Assembly: GCA_023313575.1 (NCBI GenBank)
Contig: JAJTTP010000005.1
Span: 1,984,001-2,048,000, forward strand
Length of the DNA: 64,000 nt
Origin: Eutypella sp. D-1
Taxonomy: Eukaryota > Ascomycota > Sordariomycetes > Xylariales > Diatrypaceae
Direction of reading: 5' to 3'
Shown here: in pieces, positions 23,901 through 36,100 of the stretch
Layout of the letters: each line of letters opens with the position of its first letter
Numbering within the stretch: position 1 is the first letter of the stretch
Translations under genes and position numbers: made by a program
The notes under the pieces: model-generated
Seen by the model: only the letters and a program-made list of their open reading frames with translations
Database searches by the model: none
What the model was told of the DNA's origin: nothing

Positions 23901-25420
23901 GAGCATCGTTCTGGGACAGGGGCCTGTTTACATGGCGTCAAATCAAGGTTTCTTTCTTTCTTTTTTTCTTCCACTTTCCATCTTTTCGTCGCCTGACCTC
24001 TTTCTACTTGGTCTCACCTCATCTCAACCTCTAAAAATCCTGATGCCAAGAACAGTTACACGAAAAAAAAGAAAGAAAGAAACGAATGAAAAGAGCAGAA
24101 AAGATGGAAGCGCTTCCCAATCATTTATCTACTTGTAACGAAATCCCCTATCTCGAGAACCTGGCTGATTCAATGCGGTGATACTACTATAATTATTTAT
24201 TTAGAGCACGGAGGACCCCCTTTAGCCGCCTAATCGTGTTTCCATACCACGGCAGGAGTGAGGGGCATGTGGCGGGTGGAGCAAAAATAAATAAATCTAG
24301 GGCTTGACTGTAGCTACGATACCAGGGGCCACTGTCAAGGCATTCATCTCCTTAGAAGAGGGGGTTAAGATGAAGACTCCGTCCGTCATCCGTCTCCCGT
24401 TAGCTAGAACAGAATCACCATGACGAACCCTGTCTGCAACACGCCTCTTTATAGCGATAAGCTCGTGTTGACAGTTTTGGTCACTACGAACAATAGAGTT
24501 TCAAACAGGCAATACGAGCCTGATCACAGATGCCGGGCCCCCAGGAACTGTCTAACGGAGCTATGACTGTTGTGTTGATATCGGGCCACTGAGTGGACTC
24601 GTAAGTAATGGTAGATATCCTCGTAAAATTACAAGCCAAAAATAGGATAGCGAAGGTCAACATAAACAAGCAGAATCACCGATGGTCGGACGATTGATTT
24701 ATGAAGCTTAGCATCTAAAAGTCGCTGTTTATCAAGCATAGCTTTTGGTCCCTCCATCAAAGTACTTCCTGACACAACCAAAACCTCCTCAAGAAAGGTT
24801 TCCAACGTACGCCCTTAGTGACTCCACACCTTTTGGGAAACAGAAGAAAGCGGATCGTCATCATGTCGTAAACTAGAAAAAGAAAACTGTTTTTAAGACC
24901 TCGTGTAACAGGAAGACACTAATTGGACTTTCGACCAAAATAATAGTAAGTCAAAGCCGTCCCTTTCTTCCTCTGTCATCAACATTAGCCTGCCTAGGAA
25001 TCATAATAGGCCGGAGCCTTTCGGTTGGGTTCTCGTGCTTCGTATCAATGGCCAAACGGCCTCGTTTCAAGAGAATTAAGCTCCCCCATGCATTGCGTCA
25101 AGTCGTGAAGCATTTACACAGCTTTGAGCAGAAATTTAAACAAATAAGAATGAAGTCGTAAGATTCGTCATTGTTTCAGCGGAAAGGCCACATAAACGTG
25201 TCCATAAAAAGTCGCAGTGAATACAAGTCGAAGAAAATTTCAAGGAGCGTGGGTATGGGTGTGTATGTGTTTCGTGACAGGCATCGCACTCTATGGTTGA
25301 TTGATAGAATCCTAAGCATGTCCTTTTTAGACACGGATGCCGCAACGCCCAAATTAATGCTTTCGTGCGAAGGGAAAACAAGGAACCACTCTCCTGGCAG
25401 ATGACGGGCCCCGGCGCGGG
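20924..25420. other. 4.5 kb intergenic region without a supported gene
   Basis: Only short, unconvincing frames are present. It holds an imperfect CA-rich microsatellite (23279-23318) and a hairpin-capable pair of GGGGGGCT/AGCCCCCC near 21115-21175. Short T- and A-rich runs lie near 23950-24075. It ends with the 3' side of the minus-strand stuA gene. Confidence 0.5.
23279..23318 (+). repeat. Imperfect (CA)n / (CAC)n microsatellite
   Basis: The CA-rich stretch is broken by two AA steps and runs into CAC triplets. It is intergenic and no function is evident. Confidence 0.8.
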
Positions 25421-27413
25421 TTATCGCCTTCGAGCAACCGCAGGAGCTGCTCGATTCAACTCGTACGGCGTCGGCATGGTGGCGTCGATAAGCGTTTTCC
25501 GGCGCTTCAGTTCCATCCCACCGCTCGGGGGTCGGGACAAGTCCTCCTCATCCTCGCGCCCTCGTTTTAACGGTGCTGGGGCTCCATTCAGAATAGGCGC
25601 CGGCGCATAACCGGCTTGCATGTGGTTCGCGCCCATGTCGTTCTGAGACCCGTACACGTCACCCCCTGGGGCGCCATTCGTCGGGCCCCTGTCGTTGCTC
25701 ATTACATTATACAGATTGCTGCTAGGTTGCACACGTGGAGGTGTGCTGTATCCTGTTTGCGGCGTGTAGTACGGCGCAGGAGGTGCGGCGGTCCTCGGGG
25801 TGGCTCGTCCAGACCCTGCCTGGTGGTTTGGAGAACCTGTCATCTCAGGAGAAAGATGATGATCACCTTGTAGCGGGGCTACTTGAGATGTGCTGTAGTT
25901 ATATGCCGTACGGTTGGCATCAAATGCTCCGCTATCGTGCGTGTATTCAGCCTCGTGCTCGGCCTCATCCTCCCCCGCAGCCTGTGGCACACCTTCTCCA
26001 GACTGCATGATCCCGTTCGTCTGCTTGACCTCGGCTTGTTCTGCCTGACCAGGGCCAGCTGGACGCCCCGACGGAGGGCCCATCTCGCTTTTCAGGTACG
26101 AGTTGGTCTGACCATACATGTTCCTGTCTTGAGGACTGCTGTTAGATGGGTATGGCGACTGTTGTGGGGCCGAGCCGTTGTAGACCCCTCGAGAGGCGTC
26201 GTACGGCTGAGTACCCTGGGGATATGACTGCATGCTCTGCAGCGTACCTCCAGGGGGTGTAGTCGCAGGGGTCGCCGGCATTGACCTTGCAGCATTACTC
26301 AGGCTCGTGTCGATTGACATAGGGTTAGCACCCTGGGCACCACTCATTCCCTGTTGGCTCCACTGATAGTTCTCTGTGGCACCCATACCGTTCATAACGC
26401 CCGACGCGCTCGTTGGCGGCGTCGGGAATGTGTGGGCCCTGTCAAGAGATGGACGACCCGCATTTCCATGGGACGGCAAAGACGGCTGGGGTCCAGGAAG
26501 GCCCATATGGTGATGGTGTTGTTGTATCGATGGCAAGACACCTCCGGGAGCAGGGCCTGGAGTGCGCAGTTGACCGCCTTGTTCCTGCTTGCGACGTTCC
26601 GCGGCAGCCATTACCTGATTCGTTCGGGTCTGATTTGTCGGGTGATAGAGTAATGCGCCAATGTTATGCACGAAAAGCGGATACAGCATTTCTGTAATCT
26701 TCTCCTTGTTCGCAAAGTCGAGTGCTCTCTCGAACGGTATCCTAGAGAAGTGTAAGTTTGCGGCCTTCGACTTTGGCTGGAGCTAAACTTACCAGACCCC
26801 TTTCAAGTGCATAGGGCCAATCTTCACGACGTGTCGTATTTTCTCACTCTTCAAGATGCCGTCTCGTCGCCCACGGGTCATGCCTGCAACATTGAGCAGC
26901 TTTGTACCGTTTATCATGTGATTATCTATGCCGGATTAGTACGTTGCCTTTAGGATAGATTAGAAGATCAAGTGTTTGGTTACCTTCTCGTCGCGCGACG
27001 CAGATGCCCCTGGCCTCAACCTGAAAACATAGACTGCCTTCATCTTCCCACAACGTAGCCGTTACTCTCGGCTTCATACCCGGAGGAGCAATCTGACCGG
27101 TCGTGTCAAAGCCTTGGTTATATGTGTTTTGCATGCCTGCCTGGTTTGGCACTCCAGGTAGTGGCAGCACATTCTGTGCCGGTCCCATAGAGTTTGAAAC
27201 CGGCGGCGCCGTTTGCGGAGACGTTAGCCCATTTGAATAGGCATACTGGGGGTAGGGAGGGGCAGAATATTGCGCCGGGCCGGGTTGCAACAATGGTGGT
27301 TGCTGATGGCCATAATGCGGCAAGGCATTAGAAGTAACAGTCTGCGGTTGGGGCGCAGGACCTGCGGACATGTGATGGGTAGAGTAATATATCTCTGCCG
27401 GTGCGGAATTCAT
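25421..27413 (-). CDS. stuA: APSES transcription factor StuA (Asm-1 type)
   Basis: This is the nuclear bHLH-like APSES regulator of asexual and sexual development (StuA in Aspergillus, ASM-1 in Neurospora). Exons are 26984-27413, 26793-26925 and 25421-26741 (627 residues); both introns are GT-AG and close in frame. The APSES domain spans about residues 112-220: [80 protein letters not shown] and [17 protein letters not shown]. The rest is Q/P/S-rich with the conserved [27 protein letters not shown] and [20 protein letters not shown] nuclear localisation signal lies near the end (LKRGRE...LKRRK). I take the ATG at 27413 because [10 protein letters not shown] aligns in position with the usual start. 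The frame is open a further 116 codons to a splice acceptor at 27761 but has no ATG there, so an extended isoform is possible. Confidence 0.93.
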
Positions 27414-28480
27414 TGTGGAATATTGTTCGTATCCGCCGCTAATTGTATGTGTTGGGGGCCCAGACAAGGCTGTGGTAACCGGAAGGTTGGGTGAGGGAGT
27501 CTTGGGCCCGTTCGACGAAGGCGCCGAGGTGAAGGAGGAGTGCGAGTCGCCGTTCGGACTCGCCGAAGACGCTATGGAGCTAACCCGGGGAGACGATGTG
27601 CTCGAGGAGTATGCCAATGGCAGCTGCGGCAAAGGTAAGGAAGGCAGCCTCTCACTTACATACGGCAGGCGCTGAGAAGGATAATGTCCGTAATACGGTG
27701 GTACGTCAGACGTTCCCCGGGTTTGCGATTGGGAGATCGGCGGGAGATCCAGTTTCACGACCTAAGAGGGGATGCCGTTGAAGGGCAAGCAGGTTCGTGA
27801 TAAGGAGAATATCCAAGTCGAAAGGAGCGACCTAGATGTTCTGCGAGGCGGGGGGAGAAGGCAACTGAAAGAGTACCAATTGAATTTCCAATAACTTGTT
27901 CGAGTAAAAAAAATAGGAACGATTACCTCCAGATCCTGTCAGAGGTGGTGTCGAGTAGACAGACCCGTCAATGTTTGGCAGAGACGGCGATGCTAATCGA
28001 GGTTTATGTAACGCAACAATTGTATATGGCTTGGACGGCTTTGACCGCTTGCTGTCTACGTGCAGGTATGTCGAGGAATTGGACGAGAGCTGAGTTGTCT
28101 CGGGTTGTTCGAAACGGTTCGGGGACACTTCTTCTAGAGATTCCTCCCGAGGTATGAAAGAAAGATGCGAAGTGGGATGAAAAATATCTGGTGATCAAAA
28201 CAAAATAGGCGATTCTACTCAAGGATACAACTCTGAGTTCTAGTCGAAAAGGCCTCTTACACAGGGGAATAGAATATGGTCAGGAGCATAAATTCGTACC
28301 GGCGTGACACACGAGGCTGAGAGCAAGTGATATCGTTTCGTAAGGCGTTAAGATGAAAGAAACGGAGAAACGGGGGAAAAGAAAAGTAAATGGACAATGA
28401 AAGGAAGAGGTGCGGAACAGCTGTCAAGATATAGCCGTAAGAGCTGTAAGAACTGTAAGAGTTGCAAGGTTATGCTAAGA
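27414..28480 (-). promoter_or_regulatory. Long, apparently spliced stuA leader with an upstream reading frame
   Basis: On the minus strand, splice-like signals predict leader introns at about 28188-28260 (GTAAGA...CACCAG) and 27762-27926 (GTAATC...CTCTTAG). These frame a 261-bp exon at 27927-28187. An ATG at 28289 opens a 70-codon upstream frame that crosses the first of these introns and stops at 28004. The same exon is also open in another frame (28194-27832). Stretches of both frames look protein-like. In A. nidulans stuA the transcripts are known to have long leaders with small upstream ORFs, so translational control is plausible here. The splicing is inferred, not observed. Confidence 0.45.
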
Positions 28481-31400
28481 TGTTAAAACCTTGAGGAAAC
28501 CTTGAGGAAGGTTTAGCTTAACCTCGTAAACCCGTATCGAGTGCAGCGAAACTCTGTTGGTTTGGAGTTGTTGTGTCGTTTGGAGGCTTTTTTTCCTCCC
28601 TGATGCACAACCAAGGGAAAAATAGACTACAACGGAAAGTTTATTCTCAAGTCTTATGCAGGGAACATCAGCCTTGGTCGTGCACGAGTGGCAGGAGATT
28701 GGTGGCCCGGAGTGGAGGACGAAGGTGGAGAGAGGTTTAGACACAGTCCGAGAGACGGGCGATGGACGGGCAAGAGGGGCAGGATGGGCAAAGATGAGAG
28801 TTTCCAAGATCTCCAAAGTATCTCAGGTCTCCTAAGGTTCCAGGGTTGTGCTGTATAAAAAAAAAAGTATCAGGAGTATTCGGAAGTACCAAAACCTAGC
28901 AACGTAAGGTTTTTGGTTGTTGTTGGTGGTGGGCCGTGGGCTGTGGGCTGATAAGATGTAATAGCCTTGGGGGGGAATATATCGTTTATCGTTGGCGGTG
29001 GGCGAAGATGTAATGTAATGTAATGTAATGTACGAAGTAATGTAGCTGGCCCCGGGGTTCCTGCGTCGTGAACACAAACCTCTCTTTCTGTCTCCTGTGT
29101 CTTTCTGTTGACGATCTTGTCTTGACCTTTTTTGTTTCTCGGGCTGTACTCTCACTTGCACCATACACACACACAGACACACTCGCACTCGCACTCACGG
29201 CACGCTTCTCTCTCGCTCTCGCTCTCTCTGTCTGTCACAACTCGCTCGCTCTTGCTTGCTTCTTTTTTTTATCTCTCCCTTACTCTCCAGCCTCTATGAC
29301 CTTTACTTCCAGAAATTGGGGAGGTCGGAATGGGACCTACTTAACAAACGAAGGAAGAGGAAGAAGGAAAGAGGAAGAAAAGAGATGAAGGTGTTTTCCC
29401 GGTGGTGGTGGAGGTGGAGGGAGGTTCCAGGTAGGGTTTGTGAGAGGAGGCAGGTAGAGGATTGGGAAGAAGAGACGGGACGGTAGGTTTAGAGGTTTAT
29501 GCAGGTAGAGACATGGTACCTAGTAGTATGGGTCGTTATCCACGAATTTGGGGGAGAAGAGGGGGGGAGGAACCTTACCTGGGTACCTATCTAGTTGTCC
29601 GTACCTACCTTATATTGGAAAAGACTGGATAGAGAGTTTATGGTACCTAGACTAACTGTGGTAGAGTGAGAGACTAATTCGTAGTCACTACTTAGCTACC
29701 TCTTTTTCGTCTAGTCTAGTTGAATAGTATTTGGACAGGCACCTGGACATAAACCCGGGCAGGCTAGGTAGGCGTATTGGTAGGTAGGCAGGTACTACTA
29801 AGTAGGATGGCAAGATAGAGAGGATTACCGATTAGAGATAGTGCCTGCCGGCTACGCTAGCTAACTAGCGGAAGAGCAGGTGGGCTAGTGGGTTAAGTCG
29901 GTAAGTGGATATAAAGTGGATAAAATGGGCTGGTAAGTACATAAACAAGAGTAACAACCTGGAAGGTACTGTATCTGAACTGGGAGGAAACTTTACTTCC
30001 CCTGGACAAGTGGTGCGCCTATGACAAGCGACCTGGGTGTGAGTGTACTTAGTTAGCTTTTAGTTGGGTACTTTTTACCCTTACTTTTTCACTTATTGCC
30101 AGGGGGGGGTTTACGTTGTCGGACCGGGATTATCACTACTTGGTACTAGACCCTACACTGTGGTAAGAGGTAGTTAATTGCCTATTCGAGTAGCTATTAG
30201 GCTGGCATCGAAGGTACCCAGGTAGTAAACATTTGCGAGGTTGGGTACTATTTATTAGGTGTTGTCTTTCTCTATAATAAATTAGACAAAACCTCCAATG
30301 ACGTGGTTGGACTAGGGCATGAGTTTTATTCCTAAAAAAATTGTCAGTTATATAGAGGGAGTAATTGTCTAATTGTCTGATTGTTTGATTGTCTCTTCTG
30401 CCTCAAATGGCTTAGCTCAGATGATACTTAATAACGGGTTCTACAAGTAATTCATATGGCTTAATTTGTAACAACATGGAACGCGTGCTATGTGTCTCTC
30501 TTCTTTTTTTTCTTTTCTTCTCTACAGTATGTCCCGGGCTAACTAATCGCTACCTATGCTAGCCAACCCATCTCTTTTTTTTTCTTTCTCGGGTGGAGTG
30601 ACAAGACTTCGAGATGCAACCCGGGGCGTGCACGTAGAGCGTTTGCGCGATTGGCAGAAAACTAGCGAACAACGAGGGGTGAGGGAGACTGGGGGGCTTG
30701 GGGAGTTGCGAACCAGGGTGGGTGTAGTTTACTGGCTGTTAACTGACGGGTTGGAAAGGACGTTCCGGTTGGTGATTAAAGTGGAATGCATCATCCATCA
30801 TACGCTGAAGCCGGCATACCGAGCAGTCAGACTTTGAGCAGGATGAGAGTGTTAGAAGGTCGAAATAGCTTAAGCTGGACACTATCTATTACATGAATAA
30901 AAACAACTTCGTATTCAGTTAACTTAGAAGGCTATGTTCAGAAACTTTATATAGGTGCATGTTTTGGCTATGAAACTTTAACTTTACTGTCGGACCTTTT
31001 CAAGATAAACTATATGACTGCTAACTTTAATGGGCAAATAAACTAAGAAGCAGGCCGCTGTTGCAGCATGCCCGGGTAAGTATCATACCTAAGCTTTTAT
31101 GAGGCATGCATACATACTGCTTGCATCTCATAATATAGATCTGGGATAAATGTCTTCAGAAAAGTCTCGATATGCACTGAGCATTGCATCATTGCCTTTA
31201 AAGCACGAAGAAAAGTTCCATTGCAGTTTGCGCATAGCAAAGTGCTTTGCTATAATAGATCTATAGGTCTCTGTAGCTAATTATACATGTATATGTGTCG
31301 GGAATGACAGACAGATCAGAGCTCTAGGCAAAGATCCCTACAGAGGAAGAGAGAGTACCTCGCAACCTCGAAGTCACCCGCCTATAACATACCTGATCAC

Positions 31401-34400
31401 ACTGATCAGACTTGACAGCCTCATAGCCGCAGTTGCCTTGCATAAGTATGCTCATGTGTTCGCAGTATTCCACCTTGCAGTCTTTGACCTACCTACATAT
31501 AAGCGAACTCGCACTACACAGGACAATGGCTGTCAACAAGATTTGCCCAGACCACCAGCTACCTCAAGAAGGGACTTGCCGTCCTCGCGATAAATGTATA
31601 ACCATGATACACGCATCCATGGCTACATGGTGATGGGTGTTGTAGTCGAGCCACATAGTATCTATCGGAACAAGCACCACCCATCCGTCAACCACCACCT
31701 CTCGGTCAAAACCAGGGCCTAGGCTGGTGCTAAGAAAGGCGGGGTTCCCGACACTACATACGTGGTTACGTACCAGCGTATACTTAGTGAAGTTGTAGTG
31801 AGGTGCCCGGAAGGATCGCGTGTAGGGACAATCCCCGTCCGGTAACTCGCTCGGCTGGGGTAACGGGACATTTCTGTTTTCTAGCCACAGAGCACAGTGT
31901 TACTAGTTACGCGGCTGTGACTTGCAGCCGGGAATAATACCCTACCTAAATGTAACCGGACACACAATTACTTGTCTGTCTCCGTTTATACAGTAGCGCT
32001 CCGCTGCTATCCTAGGTAGTCAAGATGGACGTATCGCCCGTGTTTCCGCAAAGTACCTTCGAGGTCGGTCCGGTAGTCGGTGATTTTGGGAAGGATGCCG
32101 TGTTCTTGTCAATTGTTTATTTAGATCGAACCCGGATATGGCCGTAAGGACAAGGGAGTAAAACCTGTATCGTTAGGCGGATGGCGTATATCTCGTGAGA
32201 AAGAAGCACTGAACACACTCTCTTATGATTCCTTATTTTGAGTTTTATCAAAACTTAAACTATACATAGTGCCTGGGTGATCCCGTCACCCGAAACGTTA
32301 ACTAAGATATACCGGGGACCATACAACTTCCGTCACGGGAGAATATCGGAGTTTAGGGCCAACTACCCATAGTATCTCCGAGTATTGAGTTCGCAACGGT
32401 TTATGAGGAGGCTGCTTGATATACCTTCGGCTATTGATTGCACCAGGCTAAATATGCCAGTATCTATCACAGAGTCCCCGGCAAGAACAAGTATAGCTAC
32501 GGGTGGTCCTTACTACATAGTAATACCCTATATATAAAGATGTATTTAAATTCATATATATGGACGAAAATTACGACAGGTCGAAATATGCTTACCCGGC
32601 TTAACTTTGACTTACGATCTGCATAGCCCTGGAGTACACCTATGCAAGTCGGTACCTCTTACTGTATGTGCACTGTAAGACCAGCCCCAGGACTTTGGGC
32701 CAGCAGTGTATAGGTGGGGTGAAAGAGGCTTTAACGAATAATTATGAGAAAAGAGTACGGAGTATATCAAATGGTAGCTCTCTCTGGGACCGTGCGCAGA
32801 AGTTTAAAGAATGGGTCGGGTCATCCAGGTATTGAGCGTACCAAAGAACATGTAAGACAACCTTGGAATACTTAGGTGCTATAGAAGGTATACATCAACA
32901 CGCATGGTATACATTGATGGAAGGGAATATTTCTAAGAAGGTTTTAAGCAATTGGCAATATTTGTTCTCTAATCGCCCGCCCGCCGGTGGACCTGCTCTA
33001 CTTAGAACCTTAGAATATGTGAATTTCAAACCGGGCTTTTAGGTACTTCGGTATCTCGGTAGGCAAGGAAGAGACACACAGATACGTACTGTGCGATCCA
33101 GTATAAGATACCGTACACGTGCGTCCTCCACTTCAAACACCAAGGTCGGAACCACTATGGATACACTAAAGCACACATTAAGTGGGATGTATGAGGTGGC
33201 ATGTGCGGATACCGGTATAGGTTCCAACTAGTGCAGGTGTACTTATGATTCTGGGGTTACTGGGAACCTTGCAGTTTTCCAAGGGTTGGCACTGTCCACT
33301 TCCATCCTTGGACGAAGGGTGTACTTAGACCAAAGAAAAGAAAAACTCATCAATGTAGCTAACTGGAGGCGCATGCGCTGGCAGTGCTGGCAAACATTTC
33401 TGTTCTGGAGCTTCTATGAGCTCTAACCAGACAGAATTGTCAAAGCTTTCCAGCTCTATGGATGTATGTAGAGGTTATCATGTACGAAGTACCTAATCTA
33501 TATATACACACGCATACTTTCTATGGACACCTGCAGGCGTACATCTCTCAGGTACTATTAGGTTATGTGTATAAGACCTCAGGGGAACCCTTCAGAGGCT
33601 GGCGATATACTACACATACATATTACCCACTTCTCTGCAGCTCAATGTTATGTTTTGATTTCCCGCTAAATATATAATTTTCCTAGCGTGGTAGATCAAA
33701 TGGTGGTGGGTGACAAGACATTCGCCGTGTCTATAAGCCAATTCGTAGTAATTGTGGAAGCGGAAGGCATCATATTCCCAGGGTTTGAAGATATCTTAGG
33801 CAGTGGGATAGCTCGTGTTGTATGAAAGTTTCGGCCATCATCCGATATTTTTCAACTTGAGGGGAACCTGGAAGCAACAAACTTACGTCCCCCTCCAAGG
33901 ACCTCATTACCGTACGCCTCTTATCGCATCCCCAGCCTCGTTTACAGACTAACTTGTTGGTCATGCGAGCTACCTACCCGGATAGGGAGTTTGATCAGCC
34001 GCGCTTCTCCCTGGAATGATTACGATTACCTGGTTGGAAGGAACGCGCAAGTTGTTCAAGGTGATGCAGGTTACCTATGCGCTTACCTGCCTATTGCTAT
34101 AGCTGGCGGCTCGAACTTGTTACTCGTGCTATGCAAATGCGCTATAGATATGAATTCATCTGAGAGAAAAGAAAGAGGTGTGGCTTTAACCAACAATTGC
34201 AAAATCCCTTTCTATTACCATCGTATATCGTACTACAGGGGCAAGCAGCAGTCAAGAGGTACCTCAGTAGTAGCAAACTACCCCATCCTTGGCGTGTTGG
34301 CCGACTCCAGTCTTTTGGGCGCTCTAGACTATGTACATTGTTGTGGGCAGTCAGATGTTTCTGTTGGTAATCAAGATCCTGGTCAGAGGTGGGTTCAGTC

Positions 34401-36100
34401 CAGGGTTACAACGCCCTTGTCTTTTTTCTCTTTTCCTCTTCTCAGGATGTTAACCGGCGTTGAATCAAGCCAACAAAAACCCTTTCCGTCTCGCCTATCA
34501 GTAGACCTGGACCGAAGCCAAGTCTAGTGAGTGGGAGGGGGGTGGGAGAAGAAGGAATGAAAGAAAAAAAAATTGAAAAGAAAACACTGGTCTTGGCCCT
34601 TGGCCCGTTAACGGCCACGCGGAATATTTTTTCACGGCCGAGATTCCTGTCACATCGAATCATTGAAGGGGTGTTAGTCTTATGGTAGCCGGCCCTCGGG
34701 AGGGTCTCAATCTTATGTCTGGGATAACGGATAATCCTGTTGCCGTGTAAGAGATGATGATCAGCCGGGGAACAATGGATGCTCCCTCGTACATATGAAG
34801 TGGCTAGCAAGGTAAAGACAAGCCCTATTGTTATCGAGGTAGATATCAGTGTCTATGAAACCGCAAGGAAGGGGATTTATCAACGAAAGTTTTGTCCAAT
34901 AAGCGCTCGTCAAGCAAGCCGTTTTGCTAAGGCTTTTTTTTTGTTTCGCATCTACTTCTATATACAGAGTAAGCATATACGTGAAAACAAAACAGTAATT
35001 AGTAATTAGCACCTAACAAGTCAAGACGGCAGCCAATGCAGGGCCCGGTTTAGTACAGTATGCACGCATGCATATATATGTATGTCAAATGTGGGCGCCC
35101 TGTGAGTTTATTGTGCACACAGCATTAGACTATCCAAGGCGATCCTGTCTTGCAGCCGTCTAGACCTTTAAGATGTTCAGATATCCCGATCTCGACCACG
35201 AAATACCCGGCTGTCAACAACCACCTAACCAGTTTGGGAGCGCATCAGCCTTAAGAGCATCACGTTGCAGCTCTCCTATGGCCACCCACGTTCTCGTGAG
35301 GTTTCAGTGACCTGAGTTGATGAAATCTATATCCGTCGCCACTCCGGTGATCGCTTCGGAGACGTACGTAGCCTACCAGCCGGCCAGCCCGCCATCTTCG
35401 AGACCCTAACGAATTTCCATCTTCATACAATGCGCACGTCAACAGCTACTAACTACTATAGCTCTAGTATGGTAAACTATAGATATATGCTCTTTATGGC
35501 TCGACACGCCTATTTTCCCTTGTCTGCGTGCTTGTATTGCCATGAGCGAAGATCGTGGGCTGAGGCGGTGGTTGTATAGCTAGCTAGTATGATGGGGGCT
35601 TTTATACCATGTTGTCATGTGCTGATAGCCAAGGCAAGCTGTTACACCGTGCTCGAGCAGGTAAGATACACAAGATGTATCTGTGGTTCGATGTTCCAAA
35701 AAATCTTCAATAAAGTCGAAAATCCTCAGACTACGTGGTGTTACCATCGTAGAATCAGCCACACATTCATAGAGAGCAGCTGTATACGTACCCCTACATG
35801 CACAGGCGAGGTTCAACTCACATTACCATCGTACGTGAGCACATCGTCAACATGGGATGGCCTTGCCATAGAATTCAACTGAGGGTCGTATTTGTCTAGG
35901 TGACCACAAGCACGAGTTATCAAAATCCCCTCTATCCTCAATTTTTCTTCTCATAGGTTCAGAAACCCCAGGATGATTTAGTATGTACAATCCGTCGGTC
36001 CGCTGTCTGTCGGATGGCACCTTAATGGCAGAAAGTTTCTTGTGTATGTATGTTTAGGTTGATCGACTTTCCCGTGCCCGCAGGGGCCGTGCAGAGACAC
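28481..36100. other. Left part of a ~20 kb gene desert upstream of stuA
   Basis: No gene is supported. From 29000 to 29300 the plus strand is CT/CA-rich, with a TGTAA pentamer repeat (about 29009-29030) and CTCGCT/CTCT repeats. From 29500 to 30250 there are many TAGGTA/TACCTA words. The longest open frame (33991-34527, plus) begins at TTG and shows no family features. This region may contain distal stuA promoter elements, as developmental regulators often have long upstream regions. Confidence 0.5.
29009..29030 (+). repeat. (TGTAA)4 pentamer repeat
   Basis: Four near-perfect copies directly precede a TACGAAGTA palindrome-type word. The location is upstream of stuA. Confidence 0.7.

Noticed and set aside
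29068..29388. 106-codon plus-strand frame upstream of stuA
   Set aside because: It is Leu/Ser/Ala repeats from CT-rich DNA, then Arg/Glu/Lys from purine-rich DNA.
33991..34527. 178-codon plus-strand frame in the desert
   Set aside because: It starts at TTG, shows no motif, and has a mixed composition typical of chance frames in long intergenic DNA.
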